From Pomacea canaliculata (taxonomy: Eukaryota > Mollusca > Gastropoda > Architaenioglossa > Ampullariidae): a DNA stretch of 64,000 nt. The stretch is from assembly GCF_003073045.1 (NCBI RefSeq), contig NC_037592.1, positions 779,371 through 843,370 on the forward strand, in the 5' to 3' direction. Under the pieces are notes generated by a model. The model did no database searches. It was not told the DNA's origin and was given only the letters and a program-made list of their open reading frames with translations. The position numbers were made by a program, and so were the translations under genes. Of the stretch, positions 11,801 to 21,500 are shown piece after piece; the stretch's first letter is position 1, and each line of letters begins with the position of its first letter.

Positions 11801-12211
11801 CACTCTAGAATGCTCTCACTATAGACCTACTAGAGTGGCCTGCAGACATCTGTGTGCGCCTCTAGGCTAATGCTGGATAGTATGTGACGTGCTATGCTCA
11901 GATCACGTGTCCCATTGTGTGCAGCCACGCCGGCTGACGTGTCGCTGCTGATGCAGCTGGGAGTTGACGGCGTCTTTGTGGGATCCGGGATCTTCAAAAG
12001 CTCTGACCCTACGAAACGCGCACGAGCCATGGCACAAGCGGTGACGCACTTCCGCAATCCCAAGGTGCTGGCGGAACTCAGCGAGGATTTGGGCGAGGCC
12101 ATGTTCGGCACACCTGTCAACCAGCAGCGACGTGACGTCACATCCAGCCAGGAGAAGGACAAGCTATGGGAGGCCACTCTTGCCCGCCAAAAGTTCCAAA
12201 GCACGGCGTGA
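5803..12211 (+). CDS. pdxS: PdxS/SNZ synthase subunit of PLP synthase, 8 coding exons, 330 aa
   Basis: Exons: 5803-5809, 6850-6915, 7472-7572, 8125-8205, 8712-8832, 9424-9570, 10334-10516 and 11925-12211. They total 993 nt with every phase matched. The first coding exon is only ATG AAC G and is followed by GTGAGT. PdxS is the (beta/alpha)8 enzyme that condenses ribose 5-phosphate, glyceraldehyde 3-phosphate and ammonia to PLP. Seen: KAGLAQM, IIMDV with Asp44, [19 protein letters not shown] with Lys101 (first Schiff-base lysine), the [11 protein letters not shown] segment, [10 protein letters not shown] with Lys169 (second lysine), NFAAGG-ATPAD and [10 protein letters not shown]. The protein is slightly longer than most relatives because of about 28 variable N-terminal residues and a C-terminal tail of about 25 residues after EDLGEAM. 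Introns hold a hAT MITE and several minisatellites. Eukaryotic introns argue against bacterial contamination. Confidence 0.97.
6000..6480. repeat. TAGTCAACAGT-type tandem repeat split by a MITE
   Basis: Degenerate units such as TAGTCAATAGTTAATAGTCA lie on both sides of the MITE at 6084-6416 in pdxS intron 1. The MITE appears to have inserted into the array. Confidence 0.7.
6084..6416. mobile_element. 333-bp non-autonomous hAT-type MITE in pdxS intron 1
   Basis: Terminal inverted repeats start CAGTGGTTCTCAAAGT and end ACTTTGAGAACCACTG. Flanking 8-mers are GTCTAGTC and AGCTAGTC, which match at 6 of 8 positions and fit an aged 8-bp hAT target duplication. There is no open frame. Subterminal TGGTCC motifs occur at both ends. 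CAGTGGTTCTCAAA ends are typical of Charlie-like hAT elements. Confidence 0.85.
6657..6822. repeat. GT-rich low-complexity tract before pdxS exon 2
   Basis: Irregular TGTGTGTGT/GTTTGTGT tract that also runs as an open frame into exon 2. It is simple sequence just upstream of the exon 2 acceptor at 6848-6849. Confidence 0.85.
8362..8517. repeat. 48-bp repeat, 3 copies, in pdxS intron 4
   Basis: Three near-identical units containing GTAGGTAACAGCCGAGTCGT and TACAGGTGTCA. Confidence 0.9.
9567..10075. repeat. 38-bp minisatellite starting at the pdxS exon 6 donor
   Basis: About 13 copies of a 38-bp unit that starts ACAGGTATGACAAGTATATG. The first copy begins inside exon 6: ACAG at 9567-9570 is the exon end and GTATGA at 9571 is the used donor. 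Each later unit repeats ACAG|GTATGA. The last units are degenerate. Confidence 0.93.
10652..11570. other. pdxS intron 7, no coding signal
   Basis: The intron between exons 7 and 8 runs 10517-11924. It holds a short GACGAT run near 10892-10915, three copies of a CATGCTGGAGGTGTGAC unit at about 11260-11340, and the array at 11576-11830. Open frames here have no family resemblance. Confidence 0.6.
11576..11830. repeat. ~17-bp CTCTCACTCTAGAATG minisatellite
   Basis: Alternating units CTCTCACTATAGAATG, CTCTCACTCTAGATTA and variants in pdxS intron 7, close to the last exon. Confidence 0.9.
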
Positions 12212-12506
12212 CCTCAAGGTCAGCACGTTCATGTGCGCGTGCAGCGCCACCTACACCCGCCAGGGGACTGCAGCTGTGTTTGTCGTGGTTACTCTGTATG
12301 ATGTGATGTTACATCACTCAAACATTTGTGGCAGATAATGAGGATCGACTTGTAGTGACGTGTTTCCCGTGCTCACCAATAGCTGACCCACCGATGGACG
12401 TCACAGTCCCTTGGCTACGAGACGACCAGAACTTTCTTTGCAATTAATTTTGACTAATTATTTGTGACTCTAATCTTACTACTGAAACTCTCGTCTTGAC
12501 AGTCTC

Positions 12507-12512
12507 AATAAA
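12507..12512 (+). promoter_or_regulatory. candidate polyadenylation signal of pdxS
   Basis: AATAAA lies about 300 nt after the pdxS stop codon on the coding strand. It is the first such hexamer in that stretch. Confidence 0.45.
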
Positions 12513-13600
12513 CATGCTATTAGCAGGCGAGTCTCACCTGTCTGTATATTCACGCTGTGTAAACATGCTATAGGTATACAAGTCTCACCTATAAACATGC
12601 TATTAGTATACATGTCGCACCTATAAACATAATATTAGTATACAATTGTATACTAGAGACTTAAGTCTCACCTGTATGTATAAACATACTATTAGCATGC
12701 GAGTCTGTCTGTATAAACATACCATTAGCAGACAAGTCTCACCTGTCTGTATCTACACTCTAGCTACTCCCGCCCATCGACTGCATGCACATCACACTAA
12801 ATCATTGTTTACTAGACAGTTGTCATGGTGACTGCCACTGGAGTGTCCCTCTTGCAGCACAATAAACAAGTTTGTGCACAATAAACACGTTTGTGCACAA
12901 TAAACACGTTTGTGTACAATAAACACGTTTGTGCACAATAAACAAGTTTGTGTACAATAAACACGTTTGTGCACAATAAACAAGTTTGTGCACAATAAAC
13001 AAGTTTGTGTAGCCAGCGCTGACAAGAGAGTTTTAGCCTCATAACAACGTCCATGTTTGTGTTGGTCATGCCGTGGTGTATGTTGTACATGTGCTGCGTG
13101 TGTCTGTTGCTTCCTCCTGCTCTCTCAACACACAGCAACATCCGAGAACGCAGATGGATCACAATTTCCTTTGGCATTGGTTCTCCCCTTGTCAGTAAAT
13201 AACGGCCTTGACATCATAATCACGTGACGGCAGTGTCCCTCTCCTCCCCCTCGCTGTCTTATCAAACCTCAAGGGTCAGGCTCCCATTCTCTGGGTGCTC
13301 GTTAGTGAATCACTCAGCTAGGTACACCCCGTACATCACAAGCTATACATGTTACGTAGCTAGCTGCATCCTGTACATCACAAGCTATACATGTTACGTA
13401 GCTAGCTGCATCCTGTACATCACAAGCTATACATGTTACGTAGCTAGCTGCATCCTGTACATCACAAGCTATACATGTTACGTAGCTAGCTGCATCCTGT
13501 ACATCACAAGCTATACATGTTACGTAGCTAGCTGCATCCTGTACATCACAAGCTATACATGTTACGTAGCTAGCTGCATCCTGTACATCACAAGCTAAGT
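12510..13600. repeat. run of minisatellites between pdxS and the PAN gene
   Basis: No gene is seen in 12212-13869. Arrays: about 12510-12745 (TAAACATGCTATTAGTATAC and TCTCACCTGT units); 12855-13012 (about eight 19-bp ACAATAAACACGTTTGTGC units); 13322-13598 (about 6.5 nearly perfect 42-bp units with ACATCACAAGCTATACATGT and ACGTAGCTAGCTGCATC). The 42-bp period is a multiple of three, so it gives open frames on both strands. Confidence 0.9.
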
Positions 13601-13869
13601 AGGTTAAGATGCTCAGGTGCTGGGGTACATTGAGTGACGTGCAAAGGCAGGGCTTCAAGGAGTGACGTGCTTAAGCAAGTGTATGAATGCGAGTTTTCGT
13701 TAAGTGACGTGCTTCGTCACAGGATTTCGTGGAGTAACGTGCTTCAAGGCAGTTCCTTATGGAGTGACATGCTTAGATGTGTACAGGTCTTGACGTAGTG
13801 ACGTGTTTTGAGAGATGTAGGTGCAGTTCTTTCTGCAGTGACATGCCTAGGTGTGTAGAGGTCACGTGT

Positions 13870-16800
13870 TTAGGCACAGGTCTTCATGTAGTGGTTGATG
13901 TCGTCGTTGTCCTGTGCCCTCCAGTACGAGGCCTCCTGCAGGGCGGTGACGTGCGCCAGGAAGCAGGTAGAGGAACTGAAGTTGTACTCAAACGTGCGGC
14001 AAGCGGGGTCCATGCTGCACCACTCGACACACTCGGCCCACGACGTCACGCTGCTGTTTAGGTTATGTTGGAAGATATACCACCCTGGGTAGCTGACCAT
14101 CAGAGGCTTGAGGTCAGCATCCGTGCAGTCTACACAGAACATCAAGACACACAGGGTCTAGACAAGGGGACAGGTCAATGGTTATGTAACCATAGCAACA
14201 GTACAACAGTGCTACGGTGTCTGCTACGGATTTTCTTATTAGTCGCTTACAGAAGTCACGTGATTCTGCCCCCGCCCTTGTGCATCATGGGATAAGCCTC
14301 GTCTCATACATTTCTAACTCAGAGATTGTTAGTTAGAAGCTTTTCCTTTTAAACAAAATATTTCTAGGCGGCATGTGACCCCGCCTGACCTGCAGGTGAC
14401 CGCCGCGCGGCTTTGACTAGAGCCGCCTATAGATCATTCTAGCAAGTGTGTCAGCGAGTGTGTGACGTAAGCCTTGGTACTTGCGAGGTTCAGTGGGAAA
14501 GAGAGCGCATGCGTAACGGGACGATGCTGCACACAAGCTAGCGGTGACACACGCCTGACACAACAAACTAGTGGTGACACACGCCTGACACAACAAACTA
14601 GTGGTGACACACGCCTGACACAACAAACTAGTAGTGACACACGCCTGACACAACAAACTATAGTAGTGACACGCCTGACACAACAAACTAGTAGTGACAC
14701 ACGCCTGACACAACAAACTAGCGGTGACACACGCCTGACACAACAAACTAGTAGTGACACACGCCTGACACAACAAACTAGCGGTGACACACGCCTGACA
14801 CAACAAACTAGCGGTGACACACGCCTGACACAACAAACTAGTAGTGACACACGCCTGACACAACAAACTAGCGGTGACACACGCCTGACACAACAAACTA
14901 GCGGTGACACACGCCTGACACAACAAACTAGCGGTGACACACGCCTGACACAACAAACTAGCGGTGACACACGCCTGACACAACAAACTAGTAGTGACAC
15001 ACGCCTGACACAACAAACTAGTAGTGACACACGCCTGACACAACAAACTAGTAGTGACACACGCCTGACACAACAAACTAGTAGTGACACACGCCTGACA
15101 CAACAAACTAGTAGTGACACACGCCTGACACAACAAACTAGTAGTGACACACGCCCACAATAGCTTGTGTAACTCTAATGTTCACTCCGACTCCAACGGT
15201 TCCTTTCACCTGCATGTAGCAAAAGGAAAACCCAAACAAGACGACATTTCCAAGAAAGGAAACATCAGTACCAATGTGGACGACAGCAACATAGAAGACG
15301 AGGACAGCGAAGTTTGTGTCCCATAAGACGACTACAAGACAGAAGCACTCCTACCTCAAGTACACAGCAAGAGAAAAGTGAGAGAAGTGAGGTGCTCATG
15401 ATAGAAAATTCAAAAAGGAACAAAACACGATTCCAGGTCTCATCGGATGAGTAGAAAGTGAAGTTGTGATGGACTCAGGATGTGACACTAACATGGTCAC
15501 TCAAAGTTCATGGAATACAACAAAGAAGCAAGGGGTAGTGAGTAGTGAGCAGTGAGTAGTGAGCAGTGAGTAGTGAGTGTAGACACTCAGGTGCAGACAT
15601 GCGTGGAGTGAATGAGGCCGTACTCAGAGAAGGACCCCCAACACCGACAGGTCGCGAGCTGATACAACATGTGGTAGGAAGCAAAATGTTTTCTAAGCTC
15701 CATCTCAAGATGGGTTGTCATCACCTGGAGTCACATCACATTCCAGAGACATTTGTGACAGACTGCGGACTGGTTCGCTACAAGAGATTGGTCATGGGAA
15801 GAAATGCTGCTGCGGAACTACATGGGCACGAGATACAACAGGTGATACAAGGTGTACAGTGAACAGCCAACCTACAGGTGATACAAGGTGTACAGTGAAC
15901 AGCCAACCTACAGGTGATACAAGGTGTACAGTGAACAGCCAACCTACAGGTGATACAAGGTGTACAGTGAACAGCTAACCTACAGGTGATACAAGGTGTA
16001 CAGTGAACAGCTAACCTACAGGTGATACAAGGTGTACAGTGAACAGCCAACCTACAGGTGATACAAGGTGTACAGTGAACAGCCAACCTACAGGTGATAC
16101 AAGGTGTACAGTGAACAGCCAACCTACAGGTGATACAAGGTGTACAGTGAACAGCCAACCTACAACCTACAACAGGTAAACGCCTGAAGCTGACACTACA
16201 GATGTTACAGAGGTTACAGATGTTACAGAGGTTACAGGGGTTACAGAGGTTACAGAGGTTACAGGGAGAAGTGGAGCGACAAAGTCAGTCGTTACTGAAC
16301 AGAATGAGAAAAGCTCCAGCTGAGGGCAAGGACTGGCATTACATGAAATTCTGACACATTACAGTGTCTGGTGTCAACATCCACCCGTGTACAGGACGTA
16401 TCCAGGCGAGCTGTTGTTTGGTAGAGAGATTTGTACACGAATTCCAGTTTGTAAAGAAATTTCCTCCCACAGAGGAAAGAAGAGAAGAATAGGATGTACA
16501 GGATAGGCTGCATTCAATACAATGAAACTTGACAGACTCAATATGGAAGTCCCTCAGTGTTGACAGACAGAACTCAAGTAAGATGAACACATATCACGAC
16601 TGCAGGGGGAGAGAGAGAAAGTAACCACAGTAACATAAAGCTCAATAAAGCGCCATCTGTCTCTGTGACAATATAAAATATAAATATACCAATATCAAAT
16701 GGTGCATCCCATAATTGTGTTCTGTGGCAAGCGGTGTATTTACCTTAGAAAGCGATTCAAAGCAGCAAGACCCTCTGACCTCGGACTGTGGTGGTACACA

Positions 16801-17520
16801 AGGCCAACTCACCTGCCAGACACTCGTCACGTGAGTGCGAGTAAAAGAAGCCTGGGGAGCACAGACAATGACCCGCGAAGCAGACGGACTTCGGGTGTGT
16901 GCAGTCCGAGTCTTTGGTGCAAGTCTTGTCTAGCCACGTCAAGACTGCCAAACAATAAAAACAGACAAACAAATAGAATTCATAGAGATATTGTCTCGAT
17001 AGTCCAAGTAGACAAACAGAGAAAAACTATAGAGTGAGATAGACTCAACAGGCTGAGGAAGTTGTCTTACTCTCGAGACTGTAAAGTCTTTAAACACTCG
17101 ACTAAAGCTGCAGTACACTGTGCGACATGTCGTCACTTTGCTGACTGCCGCAGTAGTGCACTGCCCTAGAGGTAGGTACTTACCCTGAAGACTGTATGCC
17201 CTGGTGTTTGCTCGGTTTCCGAGAGTAGACCCTGGCCCGAGCCCACAGTGACCCCTACACTCCACGCCCCGTGACGTCACAGTTGTAGCGGTGAAGGCCA
17301 GGCATGTGACGTCACGTGCGCACAAATCTGCGCAGTGGATCACGGACCTCGTCCACGTAGTCCATCGCAGCTCGTCGTCGGAGATGTAATCGTCAAGCTG
17401 AGGCAGGTGGTGAGCTGCTGCCTGTCTCACCTTCACTGACCACAGAATCTCTGGTGCTACTGACGTCACATGCAGCGCCAAGCCCACCGCAACTGTCACC
17501 ACCACCAGACCCACAGCCAT
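13870..17520 (-). CDS. secreted PAN/Apple-like plus EB/EGF-like protein, 3 exons, 242 aa
   Basis: Exons (minus strand): 17520-17184, 16944-16813 and 14129-13870. The phases (1, 1) close to 729 nt with a TAA stop. The start MAVGLVVVTVAVGLAL is a hydrophobic signal peptide. Module one is about residues 45-110, with spaced cysteines in a PAN-like pattern (HCADLCARDVTCLAF, then CRGHCG). Exon 2 encodes CTKDSDCTHPKSVC and GHCLCSPGFF, a Cys-rich EB/EGF-like unit. Exon 3 is a second PAN-like module (WAECVEWCSMDPACRTFEYN, then CFLAHV). Each module sits in its own phase-1 bounded exon, as expected for shuffled extracellular domains. The role is unknown; a secreted adhesive or recognition protein is plausible. 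Module names rest on cysteine spacing, not on a profile search. Gene structure is more certain than function. Confidence 0.82.
14545..15152. repeat. 30-bp minisatellite, about 20 copies, in PAN gene intron 2
   Basis: Very regular units of 30 bp (ACACGCCTGACACAACAAAC plus TAGTAGTGAC or TAGCGGTGAC). The two variants, GTAG and GCGG, are interspersed. Because 30 is a multiple of three, several frames stay open on both strands for more than 220 codons. Confidence 0.95.
15170..16620 (+). mobile_element. Ty3/Gypsy-like LTR retrotransposon fossil, fragmentary
   Basis: Plus-strand translations resemble parts of a Gypsy polyprotein: a reverse transcriptase piece (about 15595-15870, with FSKLHLKMG and VTDCGLVRYKRLVMG) and, further on, a piece resembling the tail of an integrase region (about 16370-16500). 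The copy is clearly broken, with many disruptions and large parts missing. No paired LTRs were recognised. A 36-bp tandem array sits inside it. It looks old. It lies in intron 2 of the PAN-type gene on the opposite strand. Confidence 0.7.
15838..16165. repeat. 36-bp minisatellite inside the Gypsy fossil
   Basis: About nine nearly identical 36-bp units (ACAGGTGATACAAGGTGTAC plus AGTGAACAGCCAACCT), followed at 16200-16266 by GGTTACAGA-type 9-bp units. The left end grades into the fossil's own sequence, so the unit may derive from it. Confidence 0.92.
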
Positions 17521-17714
17521 GGCCGTCCTCCTGAAACGTCACAGGTCACGCGACATCACAGCCACCCCAGTGTCATTCTGACAGCGCCAGAGATGTGTAA
17601 CGTCACACGAGACATTCTGACAAAGCCCGAGATGTGACAGGAATAACTGTCGTCACAGGAGACTGTGGCTACGTCACTACTAACACTATTTAACCTGTAA
17701 CGCCCACTGCGTGA

Positions 17715-18570
17715 CGACCTTTTTGTTTGCATGTTTATCATTATTATCGATACATGACAACGACTTTATTGTTTGTGTGTTTATCATTATTGATACACGA
17801 CAGAGTCTATTGTTTGCATGTTTATCATTATTGTTGATACATAACGACCTTATTGTTTGCATGTTTATGTCAACCCGCGTGTTTATCGCGAAGAACGCTC
17901 ACTGACAACAGATCCACGACTACGTGTGCCGCCTGTCAGCAGCCTGCTGGCCGTGGGTCAGTCTGTGAGCTCCTCACCCACCTACTCGTCGGCACGTTGG
18001 TCAGCATGTCTGTCCCGTTACTGCTGAGTGGTGTTCACGTGTCAATTGTTTTAACAAATCTTTTCAAACACTTTAAACCAAACAGTCAACAATTAGTTGT
18101 TTACAAACCAAACGGTCGACACCAGTTGTTAAAGTGGAAGACGATGTACTTTGACCTTTGTCTACACTCTACAGGACTGCACTGTAACTTACCTGAAGTA
18201 CCTGTAGCACAGTAGCAGAGCCTCCACCTGTAGCAGGTGTACTACCCTATCATCGAGTAGCCACTGGCTGTAGCTGTGATCACCACTCACTGTAACTTAC
18301 CTGAAGTAACCTGTAGCAGTCTCAGGTGTACTACCCTATCATAGAGTAGCTACTGGCTGTAGCTGTGATCACCACTCACTGTAACTTACCTCAAGTAGCC
18401 TGTAGCACAGTAGCAGAGCCTCCACCTGTAGCAGGTGTGCTAGCCTATCATCGAGTAGCTACTGGTTGAAGCTGTGATCACTCACTGTAACTTACCTGAA
18501 GTAACCTGTAGCAGTCTCAGGTGTGCTAGCCTATCATCGAGTAGCCACTGGCTGTAGCTGTGATCAGAAC
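17715..18570. repeat. two minisatellites upstream of the PAN gene
   Basis: 17715-17870: three to four units of about 45 bp with TTGTTTGCATGTTTATCATT. 18172-18570: about four units of roughly 95-110 bp with ACTGTAACTTACCTGAAGTA and CTGGCTGTAGCTGTGATCA. No coding exon is recognised in 17521-18800; the PAN gene promoter must lie here. Confidence 0.85.
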
Positions 18571-21500
18571 TTAGTTGTCAAGGTGTAGCTACACAACCAC
18601 TGCCCCTGTACCTCCTGGCACCCACCATGACCCGGCAGCAAACTTTCTGTCTTCAGGTTGAACTTGAGCCAGCATGGACCGCCACCTTTATAATGTAGCA
18701 CACGTCACGTGACGCTGTCAAGTCACGTGGTGCGTTGAAACTACTGACAGCGTTTACTGGACGTTGGCTGACTGCAACTAGCGCCCCCTAGCGTCTTGCG
18801 CCACTTCAAGACAGAATGGTGACGTCACTGTTTGCTTTATTCGATATCAACCGTCGTGCTGCCCGGTGGACACGCGTTTGCACTCAGACCTTCGTGAGTG
18901 TGTGTGTGAGTGTGAGGGGGGATGAGTGAGGGGGTGAGGCCCCCACAAGTTTGTTGAGGCGGAGAATTACTCTGGCACAACGCGGCTCCTCAAGATGCTA
19001 GAGCGAGATTTCTTGACGGTGTTGGGGCAAAACTACTTCATTCAGTCACCTGACAAAGCAGGGGCGGTAATTCTGTCATCAGCACTCGGTAAACTAAGGG
19101 CGCAGGTAGCGGCCGTGTTAGTCAATCAATCACTGTCAACCTCACTCCAGGTAAATGGCTAATGGCGTACAAAACATCAGCCTGAGTGGCTCGCCCGGTG
19201 CACTGTGGGCCGCCACGTGATGCATACGGGAGTTAAGTCCCCCCTCCTGTGAGCGGTACACTGTGTCTAGCATGCACCACATCTCTATCAGGAGTCGGAG
19301 GCAGCTGACCCGATGACCTTCACCTGTGAAAAAAGCCGCAGCAACCACATCACCTCCAAACTTTACTGAGCTTTGCTGAGCTTACTGAACGTTAGAATCT
19401 CACGTGACACACACGACAATGCTCCGGGCCCTGTTTTGGAAGTGTTTGGTGTGTGGGGTGGAAGAATTGTGTTGCTGGTGAAAACCGCGAGTCGCCAACA
19501 GTTTCCCTTCCAGACTTTATTTGAAAAAACACAAGACGGCGCCCCAGATAATAATCATACATCATACACACCGGTGTAAACGGTGGAAAATGGCGGGCAC
19601 AAAACGATGAAAGGAATTAAAAGCAAAGAAACAAACGAAGAATAACCGTTGAACTATTTGCCCTGCAATCATAACAAAAATAAAAAGACTGTCAGTATCC
19701 CGAAATAACGCTCCTGAAAAAACCTGACAATGGTTATCGTAAAATCCTGTGACAAATCCATGGCAATGCATGTTGACACCTTACACTACAATGTATGTTG
19801 ACACCATACACAGATACACTACAATGTAGGTTGACACCATACACTATGTAATGTATATTTAGATTGTCTAAAGAGTGGTCACTTGTGACCCTGTTTGTGT
19901 CTGGATTTGCAGCGAGAGACCAAAGAGGCAGGAAGCCGGGCAGTCAGATCATGAACGTAGATCCTATCTACGTTCATGGTTGAACAAAGATAGTCACGCC
20001 GTGGTCTCCAACTCACACCGGCTTGCCCAGTGGAGGACAAGCTTTTCACGTTAAATCTTGGTGATTAACACGTCCCAATGAATTAAAATAAGGCGAAATC
20101 CTGATAATTTAGAGTGCATCTATGAAGTTTTTGTGTAGTTTAGATGACCACCATGTTTGATTAATAATGCATTTTAAGCACCAGAAATAAATGCTTGTAT
20201 TTAAAAGCAACGCACAAGCTACAGATGTCAATCAGATGTGACCAGCTGACCACCCCCCTCGTGACGTAGTATGGATGAGTGGATACAGGGTCCGTGTGTC
20301 CTGTGTAACGGTCATTGCCACCACGCCTGTTGTGGCTTCAGGCATCGTTCATTTGCCCGTCATTTGTCCTCACTATTGTTCGATGGTTGTGCCATGCATT
20401 GTCTGTAGAGGGCATTTAATCTTTGTTTGGTTTTGTAATTTGTTGTCTGGAGAAAGTCCTTTGAACTGGCACCCATGACCTGGCAATCATTGTATTTGCT
20501 TAAAGAATGCACAGCTCTCTTGAGTGACACCCATTTGTCCTCGACACCCGTAGTTAACTAGAGTTTCACACCATGTCACCTCCACACCTGTACAAATGAC
20601 ATCAAACAAGGACATCAAGGTGCAGTGGTGCTAGAACACAATGACAAGTCAAAGAAGGAGTTATGAAAAATGTTTTAATTTTCAAGGAAGTCCGCTGTAG
20701 TAAAACCGAAGAACAGGCTGTTCCATTAATCTGGCAAATCATTATCACATAAAGCAGATGCTGCCCGACAGAATGGTGGCGGTCTTGTAATGAAGCATAC
20801 TGCTTGTGCTCATAACAAAGGAAGTGGGGGGCGGGGTTCAAGGGAGACCACGTAATGCTAGCTGTGGAATATGTATCCCTTTAGGTCAAAGTATGAAGAG
20901 TGGAATGAGAGCGACAAGGTGAGCAAGGTTACTTGCTAGGCCACATATTGTAACATTGCAACTCTCCTGAAGAATCCAACCATGATATACTCTCCTTTAC
21001 ATTTCCTGCGAGTCAAATCATGATGTCCACGTCACCTGCCTACAACATACCTTTACAGTGGACAAGCCCTGAATCTTGAGTAGTCACACTAAGACCATTA
21101 CACTGTTACTATTGCATATTCACACATTCAAGCAGGTACAAAAGTCAGCAGGGACTGTGGAAAGCAGCAAGTAACAAGCAGTCCACTGCACTGCGCCTGC
21201 CAGGATAACACACCATCTCACTCAGGTGTCAAATCTCTTGCACCAGAAAGGTTAACAAGCTATCTCACTCAAGGAAGGCATCTGTAGCATCAACCAGGTT
21301 AACAAGCCATCTCACTCAAGCATCAAACCTCTTGCACCAACTGGGTTTAAAAGCTATCTCACTCGATGAAGGCATCCATAGCATCGACCAGGTTAACAAG
21401 CCACCTCTCTCTAGGAAGGATTCTGCAATGATCTCTGGACCTGGGGCTGGCCATTTGGATTATACAGATGTACAGTGGTTCTCTGCTGTATCATGATCAG

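Noticed and set aside
13322-13658. Open frames of 114-124 codons on both strands
   Set aside because: 42-bp minisatellite translation.
14545-15152. Regular direct repeats reminiscent of a CRISPR array
   Set aside because: No unique spacers; units abut each other, and the setting is a eukaryotic intron.
14417-15163. Open frames of 229-247 codons on both strands
   Set aside because: They are translations of a 30-bp minisatellite whose period is a multiple of three; no unique sequence or start context.
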